From Candidatus Njordarchaeota archaeon (GTDB taxonomy: Archaea > Asgardarchaeota > Njordarchaeia > Njordarchaeales > JAHKLH01), in NCBI GenBank assembly GCA_029856635.1, contig JAHKLH010000086.1, positions 1 through 7,001 of the forward strand: a stretch of 7,001 nucleotides of DNA. The letters run 5' to 3'. Shown one piece after another: positions 1-5,633 of this stretch (positions are counted from its first letter, which is position 1; each line of letters begins with the position of its first letter). The position numbers were made by a program, and so were the translations under genes. Under the pieces are notes generated by a model. That model was not told where the DNA came from, made no database searches, and worked only from the letters and a program-made list of their open reading frames with translations.

Positions 1-33
1 AACCATAATGTTTTCGATTAGCTCCGAGAAAAC

Positions 34-45
34 TTTTAATTTATC
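34..45 (+). promoter_or_regulatory. Possible TATA box upstream of rpl40e
   Basis: TTTTAATTTATC is an AT-rich element about 40-50 bp before the rpl40e start. With the usual archaeal spacing of about 25 bp from TATA box to transcription start, transcription would begin near 65-70 and leave a leader of roughly 15 nt that contains the GAGGGA ribosome binding site. This is inferred from composition and spacing only. The background is AT-rich, so a chance match is possible. Confidence 0.3.
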
Positions 46-70
46 CCTCTTGTTTGATAAAGTTAGTATA

Positions 71-76
71 GAGGGA
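71..76 (+). promoter_or_regulatory. Ribosome binding site deciding the rpl40e start
   Basis: GAGGGA lies 6 nt before ATG 83 and favours that start over the in-frame ATG at position 8, which would add 25 residues with no counterpart in the L40e family. Confidence 0.6.
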
Positions 77-82
77 TGTCAT

Positions 83-250
83 ATGTCACTTCAGGATCCC
101 TATGTTAAGCAAATAGCAATTAATGCAGTTCTAAGATATAAAGTGTGCATGAAGTGCAATGCAAGGAACCCGCTAAGTGCCAAGCAATGCAGAAGATGTC
201 GTTCTAGGAAATTACGAATGAAAAAGATGAAAATGCGAGGTAAGAAGTAG
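83..250 (+). CDS. rpl40e: Large ribosomal subunit protein eL40 (L40e)
   Basis: This is a 55-residue basic zinc-binding protein of the large ribosomal subunit, the archaeal counterpart of the protein that eukaryotes make as a ubiquitin fusion. The sequence shows the four zinc-ligand cysteines as C22-x2-C25 and C36-x2-C39 with CMKCNARNP between, followed by a very basic tail rich in Lys, Arg and Met. Length fits the family (about 50 residues). The frame is open upstream to an ATG at 8, but the residues added there do not resemble L40e, and ATG 83 has a GAGGGA motif 6 nt upstream. The protein has about 20 residues before the zinc finger, slightly more than the shortest archaeal members. It is followed by a 192-bp gap, so it is probably transcribed separately from rps8e. 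The identification is based on motif and length and is quite secure. Confidence 0.95.
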   Translation: MSLQDPYVKQIAINAVLRYKVCMKCNARNPLSAKQCRRCRSRKLRMKKMKMRGKK

Positions 251-385
251 AAAAGCTATCCAGTAGTTTCAAAGTGTTTTTAGGAGCAAAGTATTATTAG
301 GAAATTTACTATGCGTTCCTCAATATCGTAAATCTCGATGTTACTTGTCGTGGCGATCTCACTTCGTTATAGTATGTTGAAGAAT

Positions 386-396
386 AAAAATTTATT
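386..396 (+). promoter_or_regulatory. Possible TATA box for the rps8e-rpl35ae-rnz run
   Basis: AAAAATTTATT is the most TATA-like element before rps8e. Transcription would start near 418 and give a leader of about 25 nt including the GGTGG ribosome binding site. The call rests on position and composition only. Confidence 0.35.
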
Positions 397-431
397 TGTT
401 TTATTGTTAATTAACCATGTTGATACATTTT

Positions 432-440
432 GGTGGGGTG
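432..440 (+). promoter_or_regulatory. Ribosome binding site for the TTG start of rps8e
   Basis: GGTGGGGTG lies directly upstream of TTG 443, with GGTGG ending 6 nt before the codon. It supports the non-ATG start at 443. The upstream in-frame ATG (338) has no comparable motif. Confidence 0.55.
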
Positions 441-442
441 TA

Positions 443-865
443 TTGCCAAGCGTTTACCATAAGCCAGTTAAACGAAAGCCTTCAGGAGGAAGAAGACGAC
501 CTCATAGAAAACGCTTGCCGAAACGCCATATTGGGAGATTCCCTGCTGAAACCAAGGTCGCAGATGAGGATTATAGAAAGAAAATCAGAACTAAGGGCGG
601 CGGAATTAAGATTCGCTTAAAAGCGGCAGCATATGCAAATATATATGATCCAGAAGAAAAAAAGTGGATTAAAGCAAAGATTCTTTCTGTAATTGAAAAT
701 CCCGCTAACCGTGAATTTAAGCGTCGTCAAATAATAACACGAGGAGCAATAATTGCAACCGAAATCGGTGAAGCAAGAGTTACCTCTCGTCCAGGTCAAG
801 ATGGAGTAGTCAATGCAATATTAATCAAGAAAACTGCTCAAATTCAAAAAACGAGTGCAGAATAA
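443..865 (+). CDS. rps8e: Small ribosomal subunit protein eS8 (S8e), TTG start
   Basis: This is a 140-residue, very basic protein of the small ribosomal subunit shared by archaea and eukaryotes. Family signatures are visible from end to end: RKPSGGRRRP near the N terminus, then FPAET, RTKGG, a central stretch with ENPAN, GAIIATEIG, and a C-terminal VTSRPGQDGVVNA. The usual archaeal length is about 125-135 residues. The frame stays open to ATG 338, but those 35 codons encode a hydrophobic segment not found in S8e. TTG 443 with GGTGG upstream gives an N terminus (PSVYHKPVKRKPSGG) that fits the family, so I chose it. The last 15 or so residues are a small lysine- and glutamine-rich tail beyond the conserved end. 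The gene heads a tight run with rpl35ae (11-bp gap) and rnz. Confidence 0.93.
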   Translation: MPSVYHKPVKRKPSGGRRRPHRKRLPKRHIGRFPAETKVADEDYRKKIRTKGGGIKIRLKAAAYANIYDPEEKKWIKAKILSVIENPANREFKRRQIITRGAIIATEIGEARVTSRPGQDGVVNAILIKKTAQIQKTSAE

Positions 866-870
866 GGTGA
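864..870 (+). promoter_or_regulatory. Ribosome binding site of rpl35ae
   Basis: AAGGTGA overlaps the rps8e stop codon and sits 6 nt before ATG 877. The overlap of stop and ribosome binding site suggests coupled translation of the two ribosomal protein genes. Confidence 0.65.
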
Positions 871-876
871 GAAAAT

Positions 877-1191
877 ATGGGTAAGCCCTTAACTGCAGAA
901 GAGATCAAAAAGTTAACAATCGGCTTAAGAGGGTATGTCATAAACTTGCGAATTGGAATGGATAATCCTCGATACAGACAACTCATCTTATGGTTCCCTG
1001 ATTTGCCAGAGCCTCTAAAACCAGATAACTTGATTGGACGTATTGTGGAAATTAGATGGAAGAACAAGGTTTTCAGAGGAAAAATTTACAGAAAACACGG
1101 CAAAAAGTACGTTAGGGCGATGTTGGAAAAGCCGATTCCTGGCCAAGTTCTCGTTGAAACACATAATGTTGTCGTTGAGATCGTAGGATAA
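877..1191 (+). CDS. rpl35ae: Large ribosomal subunit protein eL33 (L35Ae)
   Basis: This is a 104-residue protein of the large ribosomal subunit. The conserved L35Ae core is clear in the second half: IGRIVEIRW, then FRGKIYRKHGKKYVRAMLEK and PIPGQVL, ending in a VVVEIVG strand. The first strand (LRGYVINLRIG) and the segment around QLILWFPD correspond to the start of the family fold. Known archaeal members are nearer 87 residues, so this one has an N-terminal extension of about 15 residues (PLTAEEIKKLT). ATG 877 has AAGGTGA 6 nt upstream, which supports the long start. The gene lies between rps8e and rnz in one run. L35Ae is patchily distributed in archaea, which makes its presence a taxonomic hint. 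Confidence 0.92.
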   Translation: MGKPLTAEEIKKLTIGLRGYVINLRIGMDNPRYRQLILWFPDLPEPLKPDNLIGRIVEIRWKNKVFRGKIYRKHGKKYVRAMLEKPIPGQVLVETHNVVVEIVG

Positions 1192-1197
1192 AAAACG

Positions 1198-2163
1198 ATG
1201 CCTGAACCTTTGTATGTTTGGTTTCTCGGAACTGGAGGATCGGCACCTTTCAACAAGAGAAAACTTCCCTGTATTGCTATTAAATATATTGATTATTTGA
1301 TCCTGTTCGATATTGGGGAATGCGCTCAGTTTTCACTTCTTAAGAATAAGCTTAGACCAGGCGCTTCTCGATTAATAATTTGCATTTCACACTTTCATGC
1401 TGATCACACTAGCGGCCTTCCAGGTTTGCTACATACATTGAATTTAGTTGGAAAAAGGGAGACCATTACAATTATCGGTCCAATGGGACTATCTTCCTTC
1501 TTCAAACATCTAACTACTGCTTTCCTACTTGGATGGTTTTCGTATGATATTAAGTTGATTGAAATTAGGGATTCTCAGAATATTATCGAAGTTCTCAAAA
1601 CGGACAAATTCTCTCTTTATGCTTTTCCAGTTTTCCATGGTGAAATACCCTGCCTTGGTTATATTTTCAGAGAACACGATTTTAGAAAATTCTTGGAAGA
1701 AAAAGCCCGAGAGTTGGGAATTCCTCGAGGTCCCATTCGTAGTAAACTAGTAAAAGGTGAAACCGTAAGAATAGGAAATAAGGTAATTCGTCCGGAGGAT
1801 GTTACTATTCTAATTCCAGGACGAAAAATTGTTTATACCGCAGACTTTTGTTCAAAAGATGAGGATACTTTTAACATGATTATTAAAGCCGCGGAAAATG
1901 CAGATCTTTTAATCTCAGAGGCGGCCTTTAGTGAAGAAGATTCACAAGAAGCAAAGCTTAGATATCATGCAACTGCATTTGATGTCGGAAAAATCGCGAA
2001 TATTGCTAAAGTAAGAAGATTGGCCTTGATTCACATATCAGCACGCTATAAAGACATTTCCAAAATAGTTAATGAAGCAAAGTTGGCAGCAGGGCCAAAT
2101 ATTGATGTTTTTGCACCTAACGATAATGATTGGATTGAAATTCCTATAATCAAACAAATCTAA
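1198..2163 (+). CDS. rnz: Ribonuclease Z (tRNase Z), tRNA 3'-end processing endonuclease
   Basis: This 321-residue metallo-beta-lactamase-fold enzyme cuts the 3' trailer from precursor tRNAs in the cytoplasm so that CCA can be added. Zinc-site motifs are visible in order: H65-F-H67-A-D69-H70, H147 in FHGEIPCLGY, D216 in VYTADF, and H279 in IHISARY. H257 in RYHATAFD fits the conserved HST-type motif. An N-terminal GTGGSAP and the IPRGPIRSKLVKGE stretch before the last zinc ligands are typical of tRNase Z rather than general beta-lactamase-fold hydrolases. Length fits the short (bacterial/archaeal) form. The usual GD at the fourth ligand is AD here, which keeps the metal-binding Asp. ATG 1198 lies 6 bp after rpl35ae with only a weak upstream motif, so translation is probably coupled. 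The 3' end overlaps the convergent radical SAM gene by 14 bp. Confidence 0.93.
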   Translation: MPEPLYVWFLGTGGSAPFNKRKLPCIAIKYIDYLILFDIGECAQFSLLKNKLRPGASRLIICISHFHADHTSGLPGLLHTLNLVGKRETITIIGPMGLSSFFKHLTTAFLLGWFSYDIKLIEIRDSQNIIEVLKTDKFSLYAFPVFHGEIPCLGYIFREHDFRKFLEEKARELGIPRGPIRSKLVKGETVRIGNKVIRPEDVTILIPGRKIVYTADFCSKDEDTFNMIIKAAENADLLISEAAFSEEDSQEAKLRYHATAFDVGKIANIAKVRRLALIHISARYKDISKIVNEAKLAAGPNIDVFAPNDNDWIEIPIIKQI

Positions 2164-3274
2164 CTTCACGTCTAGACAGAGTTCTTATTAGAAATCCTGC
2201 GCCTTTGCGTATGTTTTTTGGCACCTTCTTTATCAAAACAATTTTGTTTCTAACTTCCGCATATATGCCTAACATAGATAATGCACTTATAACTTCTGTG
2301 GCATCTGGAAGATTCTTTAAATAGCATTCGTTATTGCATTTAGTACATCGTTCACCTATGTAGCACACAGATGCACAAAGAACTCCAGCATTAGTAGCAT
2401 TTGCGCAACATGCGGAACTCCATACATTACGCCCAAACAATTCTTGCGCTCTTTTTATTATCTCTTTCTTTTCTGGAAAAGGAACGCTCCTTTGTTTATC
2501 ATCAATTACTCTAACTCTACTTTTTATTTTTTCTACATTAAAACCTGCGTCCTCTAATCTAATCAAGATCCTTCTTGTTACACGAAAACCCCCAATTACA
2601 ACGCCTCTAGCTCCTGCTTCTTTTGCCTCTTTCATGACTTCAATAACTTCATCATCATTGATTCCTGGAATTACTGGACGTAGGAATAGAACTGGTTTTA
2701 ATTTTGCTTCAGATAAGTTGTAAATCGTTTCTAATCTTCTTTCTGGAGACGGCGCTTTTGGTTCGAGACGATTATACGCAGAAAGAGTAATAATCGTAAT
2801 TAAGGGATTTATTGGTGCGAATTTGGACAAATCTTTTAACTTATCTGCATCGTTGGAACTTAGATAAGCTTTTGTTGAGAATTGAATAGGATTTCCTAAT
2901 TTGACTAATTCTGAAAGAACTGCAAAGGCATGATTTTTAAATGCAAAAGGCTCGCTAACCGCCCCAATTGCAAGGAAAGTTCCCCATCTTCCTGGAAGAA
3001 AATATGGATTTGAAAGCAGAGCAAAAACATACTCTTCCGGCTTTAATGGATAGGGTTTCGCATTTCCAAAAGAAAAACTCATGTCTTCAATATAACAATA
3101 TAAGCATTGAAAAGGACAATTAATCGTAAAATGTATTGTTAGACCACACCACCTTGGTACTCTTTTAGCATGAGAATCATTATGTGCACGTATAATTGAT
3201 TTTTGAGACAATGTATTATGATACTTTGTGTAAAGTTCGTTCTTCAGCAATATCAAATTAAGTGGAGAAAACAT
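2150..3274 (-). CDS. SPL-like radical SAM protein with C-terminal cysteine cluster
   Basis: This 374-residue protein is probably a radical S-adenosylmethionine enzyme of the broad spore-photoproduct-lyase-like group (COG1533 type); its substrate is unknown. The cluster-binding motif is C53-x3-C57-x2-C60 in NCPFQCLYCY. Other group features are SEPF at 107-110, FSTKAYL at 132-138, LEPKAPSPERRLETI at 170-184, and RPVIPGINDDE at 199-209. The C-terminal third has seven further cysteines: 289, 290, 300, 304, 310, 313 and 317. The C300-x3-C304-x5-C310-x2-C313-x3-C317 spacing suggests a second Fe-S cluster or a zinc site. The start has only a weak GATGA upstream. It follows top6B after 32 bp on the same strand, so co-transcription is likely. 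Despite the family's name, DNA repair is not shown. No membrane segment is seen. Confidence 0.85.
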   Translation of the reverse strand: MFSPLNLILLKNELYTKYHNTLSQKSIIRAHNDSHAKRVPRWCGLTIHFTINCPFQCLYCYIEDMSFSFGNAKPYPLKPEEYVFALLSNPYFLPGRWGTFLAIGAVSEPFAFKNHAFAVLSELVKLGNPIQFSTKAYLSSNDADKLKDLSKFAPINPLITIITLSAYNRLEPKAPSPERRLETIYNLSEAKLKPVLFLRPVIPGINDDEVIEVMKEAKEAGARGVVIGGFRVTRRILIRLEDAGFNVEKIKSRVRVIDDKQRSVPFPEKKEIIKRAQELFGRNVWSSACCANATNAGVLCASVCYIGERCTKCNNECYLKNLPDATEVISALSMLGIYAEVRNKIVLIKKVPKNIRKGAGFLIRTLSRREVRFV

Positions 3275-3306
3275 TTTTCATCTATTGTTAGAACTTAAGA
3301 TATGCT

Positions 3307-4914
3307 TTACTCTTCCTCAACAACAGTATCAATTAAATCAACTAGGATTGGAAATATTTGATCTTCTCTAAGCTTTAAGATAGAGTCTGTTTTGAGTATA
3401 TTTGACAATGAACGAGCAAAAATACTAGCGTGCTTTAATAAGATAGACTTCGTTTCCTCTCTTAATCTCTTCTTTTGCTTATAAGATAAATACATTTTAA
3501 GACGTCTCAGTAACTCCCTAAAAGCTAATTCAATCTCTTGCTTAAGCTTAGGAATTGGCGAAACAAGATCCTTTGAGGATTCCGAATAAGGAATCTTAGT
3601 AGAGACTATAGAAACGAAGAAAGCTAATTGAGCTTCATCCTTTTTAATTCCATAATTGCTCAAATTTATGGACTCCAAGGCTTTCCATGCAACATCTTCT
3701 CTTTCCTTAAACAAAAGAGGAATCCTATTCGTAAACCTAAATAGTCTAATTCCACGCGGAACATTCCCACCATACGCAAGAGCAGCTTCCACAATGACAG
3801 GATGACCTTCTATTGAAAAGGGTTTTCTTTGCACTGCACTACACCATTCGGGCTTAAAGATTGCTTTAACTCCTTCCAATAACAAATCCTCACCAAGTGG
3901 AGAGAGACAAGAAGCATCCGGCGGTAGAAAGTTAAATGACTTCGCTGCTGAAACTATTTTAACCAATAACTTCTCATTATTTCTTAATTTTTTAATGAGC
4001 GTATTAGGATCCAAACCAGCATATTTACAGAAATTCTCTGCCGTCTTAGGACCCACACGTTGAAACTCCATTGTAAGAAACTCCTTCAACGTTTTAGCAT
4101 TTGTTTTTTCTAAAAGAGAACGCAACGTAGCTAAATCAATTCCTTGCGGATGCGGTTTACTAATTCTTGGGGGAGAAGGCATTTTATCAACAACTCTCTC
4201 AAAAATCTTCCTAACATCAGGGCCCTCAAAAACAATAGTTGCATAAGGCGTAATTGTCGCAAGCAAACGCAGATACTTATAAACAAAATTCCGAGCACCA
4301 GCCCAGGAGCCATATGTAATTACTCTAATTATCGTACCATGTTCTAACTTTTCATTCCACCAGGGATCGACAAAATGAGACTTAGGCAGACGCTCCCGTA
4401 CATAAATTATAGGCTCATTTTTTCGCAAATCAATTTTAAGAACAAAATGCGAAACAGTTTTATCATTAGGTCTCGCAGAAAATACTTCAGCAGGCGATCC
4501 TGTTTCCATCTCCGCGTAAATAAGAGCCATTTTACCGCCTAAGCCAAAACGGCCTCTATGCTGAATCACTGCAAATTTAGTTCCAACCAAGACTTTTCCT
4601 AAAAGTAAAGGAATGTCATCGTAAGCCATTCCCATACCATTATCCTTGACAACAAGCTCGAAATATTCTCCTTTTACCTTGTTTAGAGCTACTCCGAGTT
4701 CTTCTAATTCCTCCTTAGTTAGCTTTCTAAGACGAACCCTTATTTCAGGCAATACACCAATACTCTCCGCAGCATCCAATGCATTTTCAATAAATTCTCG
4801 AAGAGATGTGTATAATGCTCTAGAGGGAGAATCAAAGCCCGCGATTTGTTTATTCTCTGCGAACCATTCAGCTGGCGATTTTGCAATAACTTTTATCTTT
4901 GGATTTTTTGGCAT
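3307..4914 (-). CDS. top6B: Type IIB DNA topoisomerase VI subunit B
   Basis: This 535-residue ATPase subunit of topoisomerase VI works with the DNA-cleaving A subunit to pass one duplex through another, relaxing and decatenating DNA. An N-terminal strap (SPAEWF...SRALYTSLRE) leads into the GHKL ATPase: EFIENALDAAE at 40-50 with Mg-binding N44, DNGMGM at 91-96, and the glycine-rich lid RGRFGLGGKMALIYA at 120-134. KPHP at 253-256 opens the helix-two-turn-helix region (about 256-305). A transducer follows, with GHPVIVEAALAYGG and STKIPYSESSK, whose K448 fits the switch lysine that contacts the ATP gamma-phosphate. Length matches the family (about 530). The WKxY motif expected near 418-421 reads LSNY. 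GGGGGA lies 6 nt before the ATG. No top6A is in the window; the next gene on the strand is a radical SAM gene. Confidence 0.96.
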   Translation of the reverse strand: MPKNPKIKVIAKSPAEWFAENKQIAGFDSPSRALYTSLREFIENALDAAESIGVLPEIRVRLRKLTKEELEELGVALNKVKGEYFELVVKDNGMGMAYDDIPLLLGKVLVGTKFAVIQHRGRFGLGGKMALIYAEMETGSPAEVFSARPNDKTVSHFVLKIDLRKNEPIIYVRERLPKSHFVDPWWNEKLEHGTIIRVITYGSWAGARNFVYKYLRLLATITPYATIVFEGPDVRKIFERVVDKMPSPPRISKPHPQGIDLATLRSLLEKTNAKTLKEFLTMEFQRVGPKTAENFCKYAGLDPNTLIKKLRNNEKLLVKIVSAAKSFNFLPPDASCLSPLGEDLLLEGVKAIFKPEWCSAVQRKPFSIEGHPVIVEAALAYGGNVPRGIRLFRFTNRIPLLFKEREDVAWKALESINLSNYGIKKDEAQLAFFVSIVSTKIPYSESSKDLVSPIPKLKQEIELAFRELLRRLKMYLSYKQKKRLREETKSILLKHASIFARSLSNILKTDSILKLREDQIFPILVDLIDTVVEEE

Positions 4915-4920
4915 TTAGAA

Positions 4921-4926
4921 TCCCCC
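4921..4926 (-). promoter_or_regulatory. Ribosome binding site of top6B
   Basis: On the minus strand GGGGGA lies 6 nt upstream of the ATG at 4914, a strong purine-rich site that supports this start. Confidence 0.6.
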
Positions 4927-5030
4927 AGAAAATCCTTAAGAAAATATGTGCAAATCTTTATGAAATGGTGATAATATCTTGCTGTTTTCTACTTTGAGAG
5001 ACTTTTTTGCGAATTCCCCTAAAATACGGC

Positions 5031-5056
5031 TGACGCTCAAGATGACTCTTTTGCGC
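5031..5056 (+). repeat. Left arm of the inverted repeat
   Basis: The arm starts TGACGCTCAAGATGAC and ends CTCTTTTGCGC. It differs from the reverse complement of the right arm at four positions: one near the outer end, a doublet AA/TT, and one T/C. Confidence 0.75.
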
Positions 5057-5201
5057 ATCTTTATTTGAGAAATTTTTCATTTTATTTGATTATTAATTTG
5101 GTGAAAACTAATGTGAATTCTCATGTGCAATTTTAGAAACTCCTAAAAACCATACCCAATTTAGTAATTAAATATGTGAAAAAATAAGAAAAATTCATAA
5201 A

Positions 5202-5227
5202 GCGCAAAAGAGTCGTCAAGAGCGTTA
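5202..5227 (-). repeat. Right arm of the inverted repeat
   Basis: On the + strand the arm reads GCGCAAAAGAGTC, then GTCAAGAGCGTTA. It ends 18 bp before the stop codon of the nitroreductase remnant, so it lies just downstream of that decayed gene. Confidence 0.75.
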
Positions 5228-5245
5228 ACAAAACTCTATGAGAAA

Positions 5246-5518
5246 CTACTCTTGCGGTTTCCACCTTTTACCATATTCTTCCAGAAAAACGACTTCGTCA
5301 AGAGGGCGTCTAGGAGGAGGCGTAGGCTTCTCATCAGCTTTCCCAATAGAAATTATGGCAACTGGTCGTATATATGGAGGAAATCCAACTATCTCTCGAA
5401 CTTCTTCATTATGGAATGCTCCAATCCAACAACTACCGTAACCAAGTGCATATGCTGCGAGTAGTAAGTTCTGTATAGCTGCCGCGCAATCAAGTAAACA
5501 ATAGAGTACGGCTGATAA
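5246..5518 (-). pseudogene. Nitroreductase-family C-terminal remnant
   Basis: Ninety open codons on the minus strand encode the C-terminal half of a FMN-dependent nitroreductase-like protein. AAAIQNLLLAAYALGYGSCW, IGAF, EVREIVGFP, RPVAIISIGKADEKP and a final RRPLDEVVF are the usual C-terminal landmarks. A full protein would have about 170-200 residues, so roughly the first 100, including the N-terminal flavin phosphate-binding part, are missing. The frame begins right after a TGA at 5519-5521 and contains no ATG, GTG or TTG that could start it. A possible frameshifted continuation lies at 5494-5547 (SEWNDYQPYSIVY in the next frame, ended upstream by another TGA). Further upstream is the start of hutU on the opposite strand. 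Truncation plus frameshift points to a dead gene. Confidence 0.85.
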
Positions 5519-5633
5519 TCATTCCATTCACTATTATTGAATACAATTCACATGCAAGCAATCGTTATTTGAACGCATTGTAACATAATAATTTTGAAGA
5601 ATACTTTTGGATATTAGAACCCAAAACTTAAAA
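5519..5633. other. Junction between the nitroreductase remnant and hutU
   Basis: This 115-bp segment must contain the hutU promoter and the broken 5' edge of the nitroreductase remnant. CATAATAATTTT (about 5584-5595) or the stretch around GGATATT (5609-5615) could serve as a TATA box, the latter only if the hutU mRNA is nearly leaderless. No clear Shine-Dalgarno site precedes ATG 5634. Confidence 0.4.

Larger units (their letters stand above)
251..442. other. Intergenic region between rpl40e and rps8e with two possible hairpins
   Basis: No coding sequence is supported here. An in-frame extension of rps8e reaches back to an ATG at 338 but encodes a hydrophobic stretch foreign to that family. 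Two adjacent hairpins can be drawn. One spans 282-320, with AGGA...GCA...AGTA pairing with TACT...TGC...TCCT, about 11 pairs with a 2-nt bulge and one mismatch. The other spans 322-342: AATATCG, a 7-nt loop, then CGATGTT, 7 pairs including one G-U. They could belong to the 3' end of the rpl40e transcript or to a small RNA, or be chance pairings in AT-rich DNA. No tRNA or C/D-box pattern was seen. Confidence 0.4.
5031..5227. repeat. 197-bp imperfect inverted repeat, MITE-like
   Basis: Two 26-bp arms (5031-5056 and 5202-5227) are reverse complements at 22 of 26 positions, including an unbroken 13-bp GCGCAAAAGAGTC block. Symmetry continues inward with gaps: TTTAT plus AATTTTTC follows both arms, and 5088-5100 pairs with the region around 5155-5167. 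The centre holds a near-perfect 14-bp palindrome around GAATTC (5111-5124) and a TTTTAG/CTAAAA hairpin (5131-5148). The core is very AT-rich and non-coding. Terminal inverted repeats around a short non-coding core resemble a miniature transposable element, but I see no convincing target-site duplication. A large cruciform-type regulatory site or the remains of an insertion sequence are alternatives. Confidence 0.6.
4915..5245. other. Gene-free region upstream of top6B carrying an inverted repeat
   Basis: There is no supported ORF in these 331 bp. The left edge should hold the top6B promoter (minus strand); TCATAAAG at 4958-4965 is a weak TATA candidate about 45 bp before the start. The rest is dominated by the 5031-5227 inverted repeat described separately. 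A short direct repeat of its inner motif lies outside it at 5000-5011 (GACTTTTTTGCG against GACTCTTTTGCG at 5044-5055). Confidence 0.6.

Noticed and set aside
1..6. ATG on the minus strand at 4-6 that could start a divergent gene leaving the window
   Set aside because: Only two codons are visible and there is no well-spaced ribosome binding site, so it cannot be supported.
8..82. N-terminal extension of rpl40e from ATG 8
   Set aside because: The added 25 residues do not resemble the L40e family, and ATG 83 has a good ribosome binding site.
417..620. 67-codon + strand ORF over rps8e
   Set aside because: It overlaps the conserved eS8 coding sequence in another frame and has no family features.
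825..1067. 80-codon minus-strand ORF over rpl35ae
   Set aside because: It is antisense to a clear ribosomal protein gene, with no recognisable motifs.
4646..4918. 90-codon + strand ORF over the start of top6B
   Set aside because: It is antisense to the conserved ATPase motifs of top6B; its composition reflects the opposite strand.
4915..5245. CRISPR array or tRNA gene in the intergenic region
   Set aside because: There are no regularly spaced direct repeats and no cloverleaf or T-arm pattern; the repeated sequence is a single inverted pair.
5246..5260. Fourth copy of the repeat motif (ACTACTCTTGCGG) at the nitroreductase 3' end
   Set aside because: It needs gaps to align and is explained by the coding sequence of the remnant.
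5238..5464. Two overlapping + strand ORFs of 67 and 70 codons
   Set aside because: They lie antisense to the nitroreductase remnant, whose protein similarity is on the minus strand.
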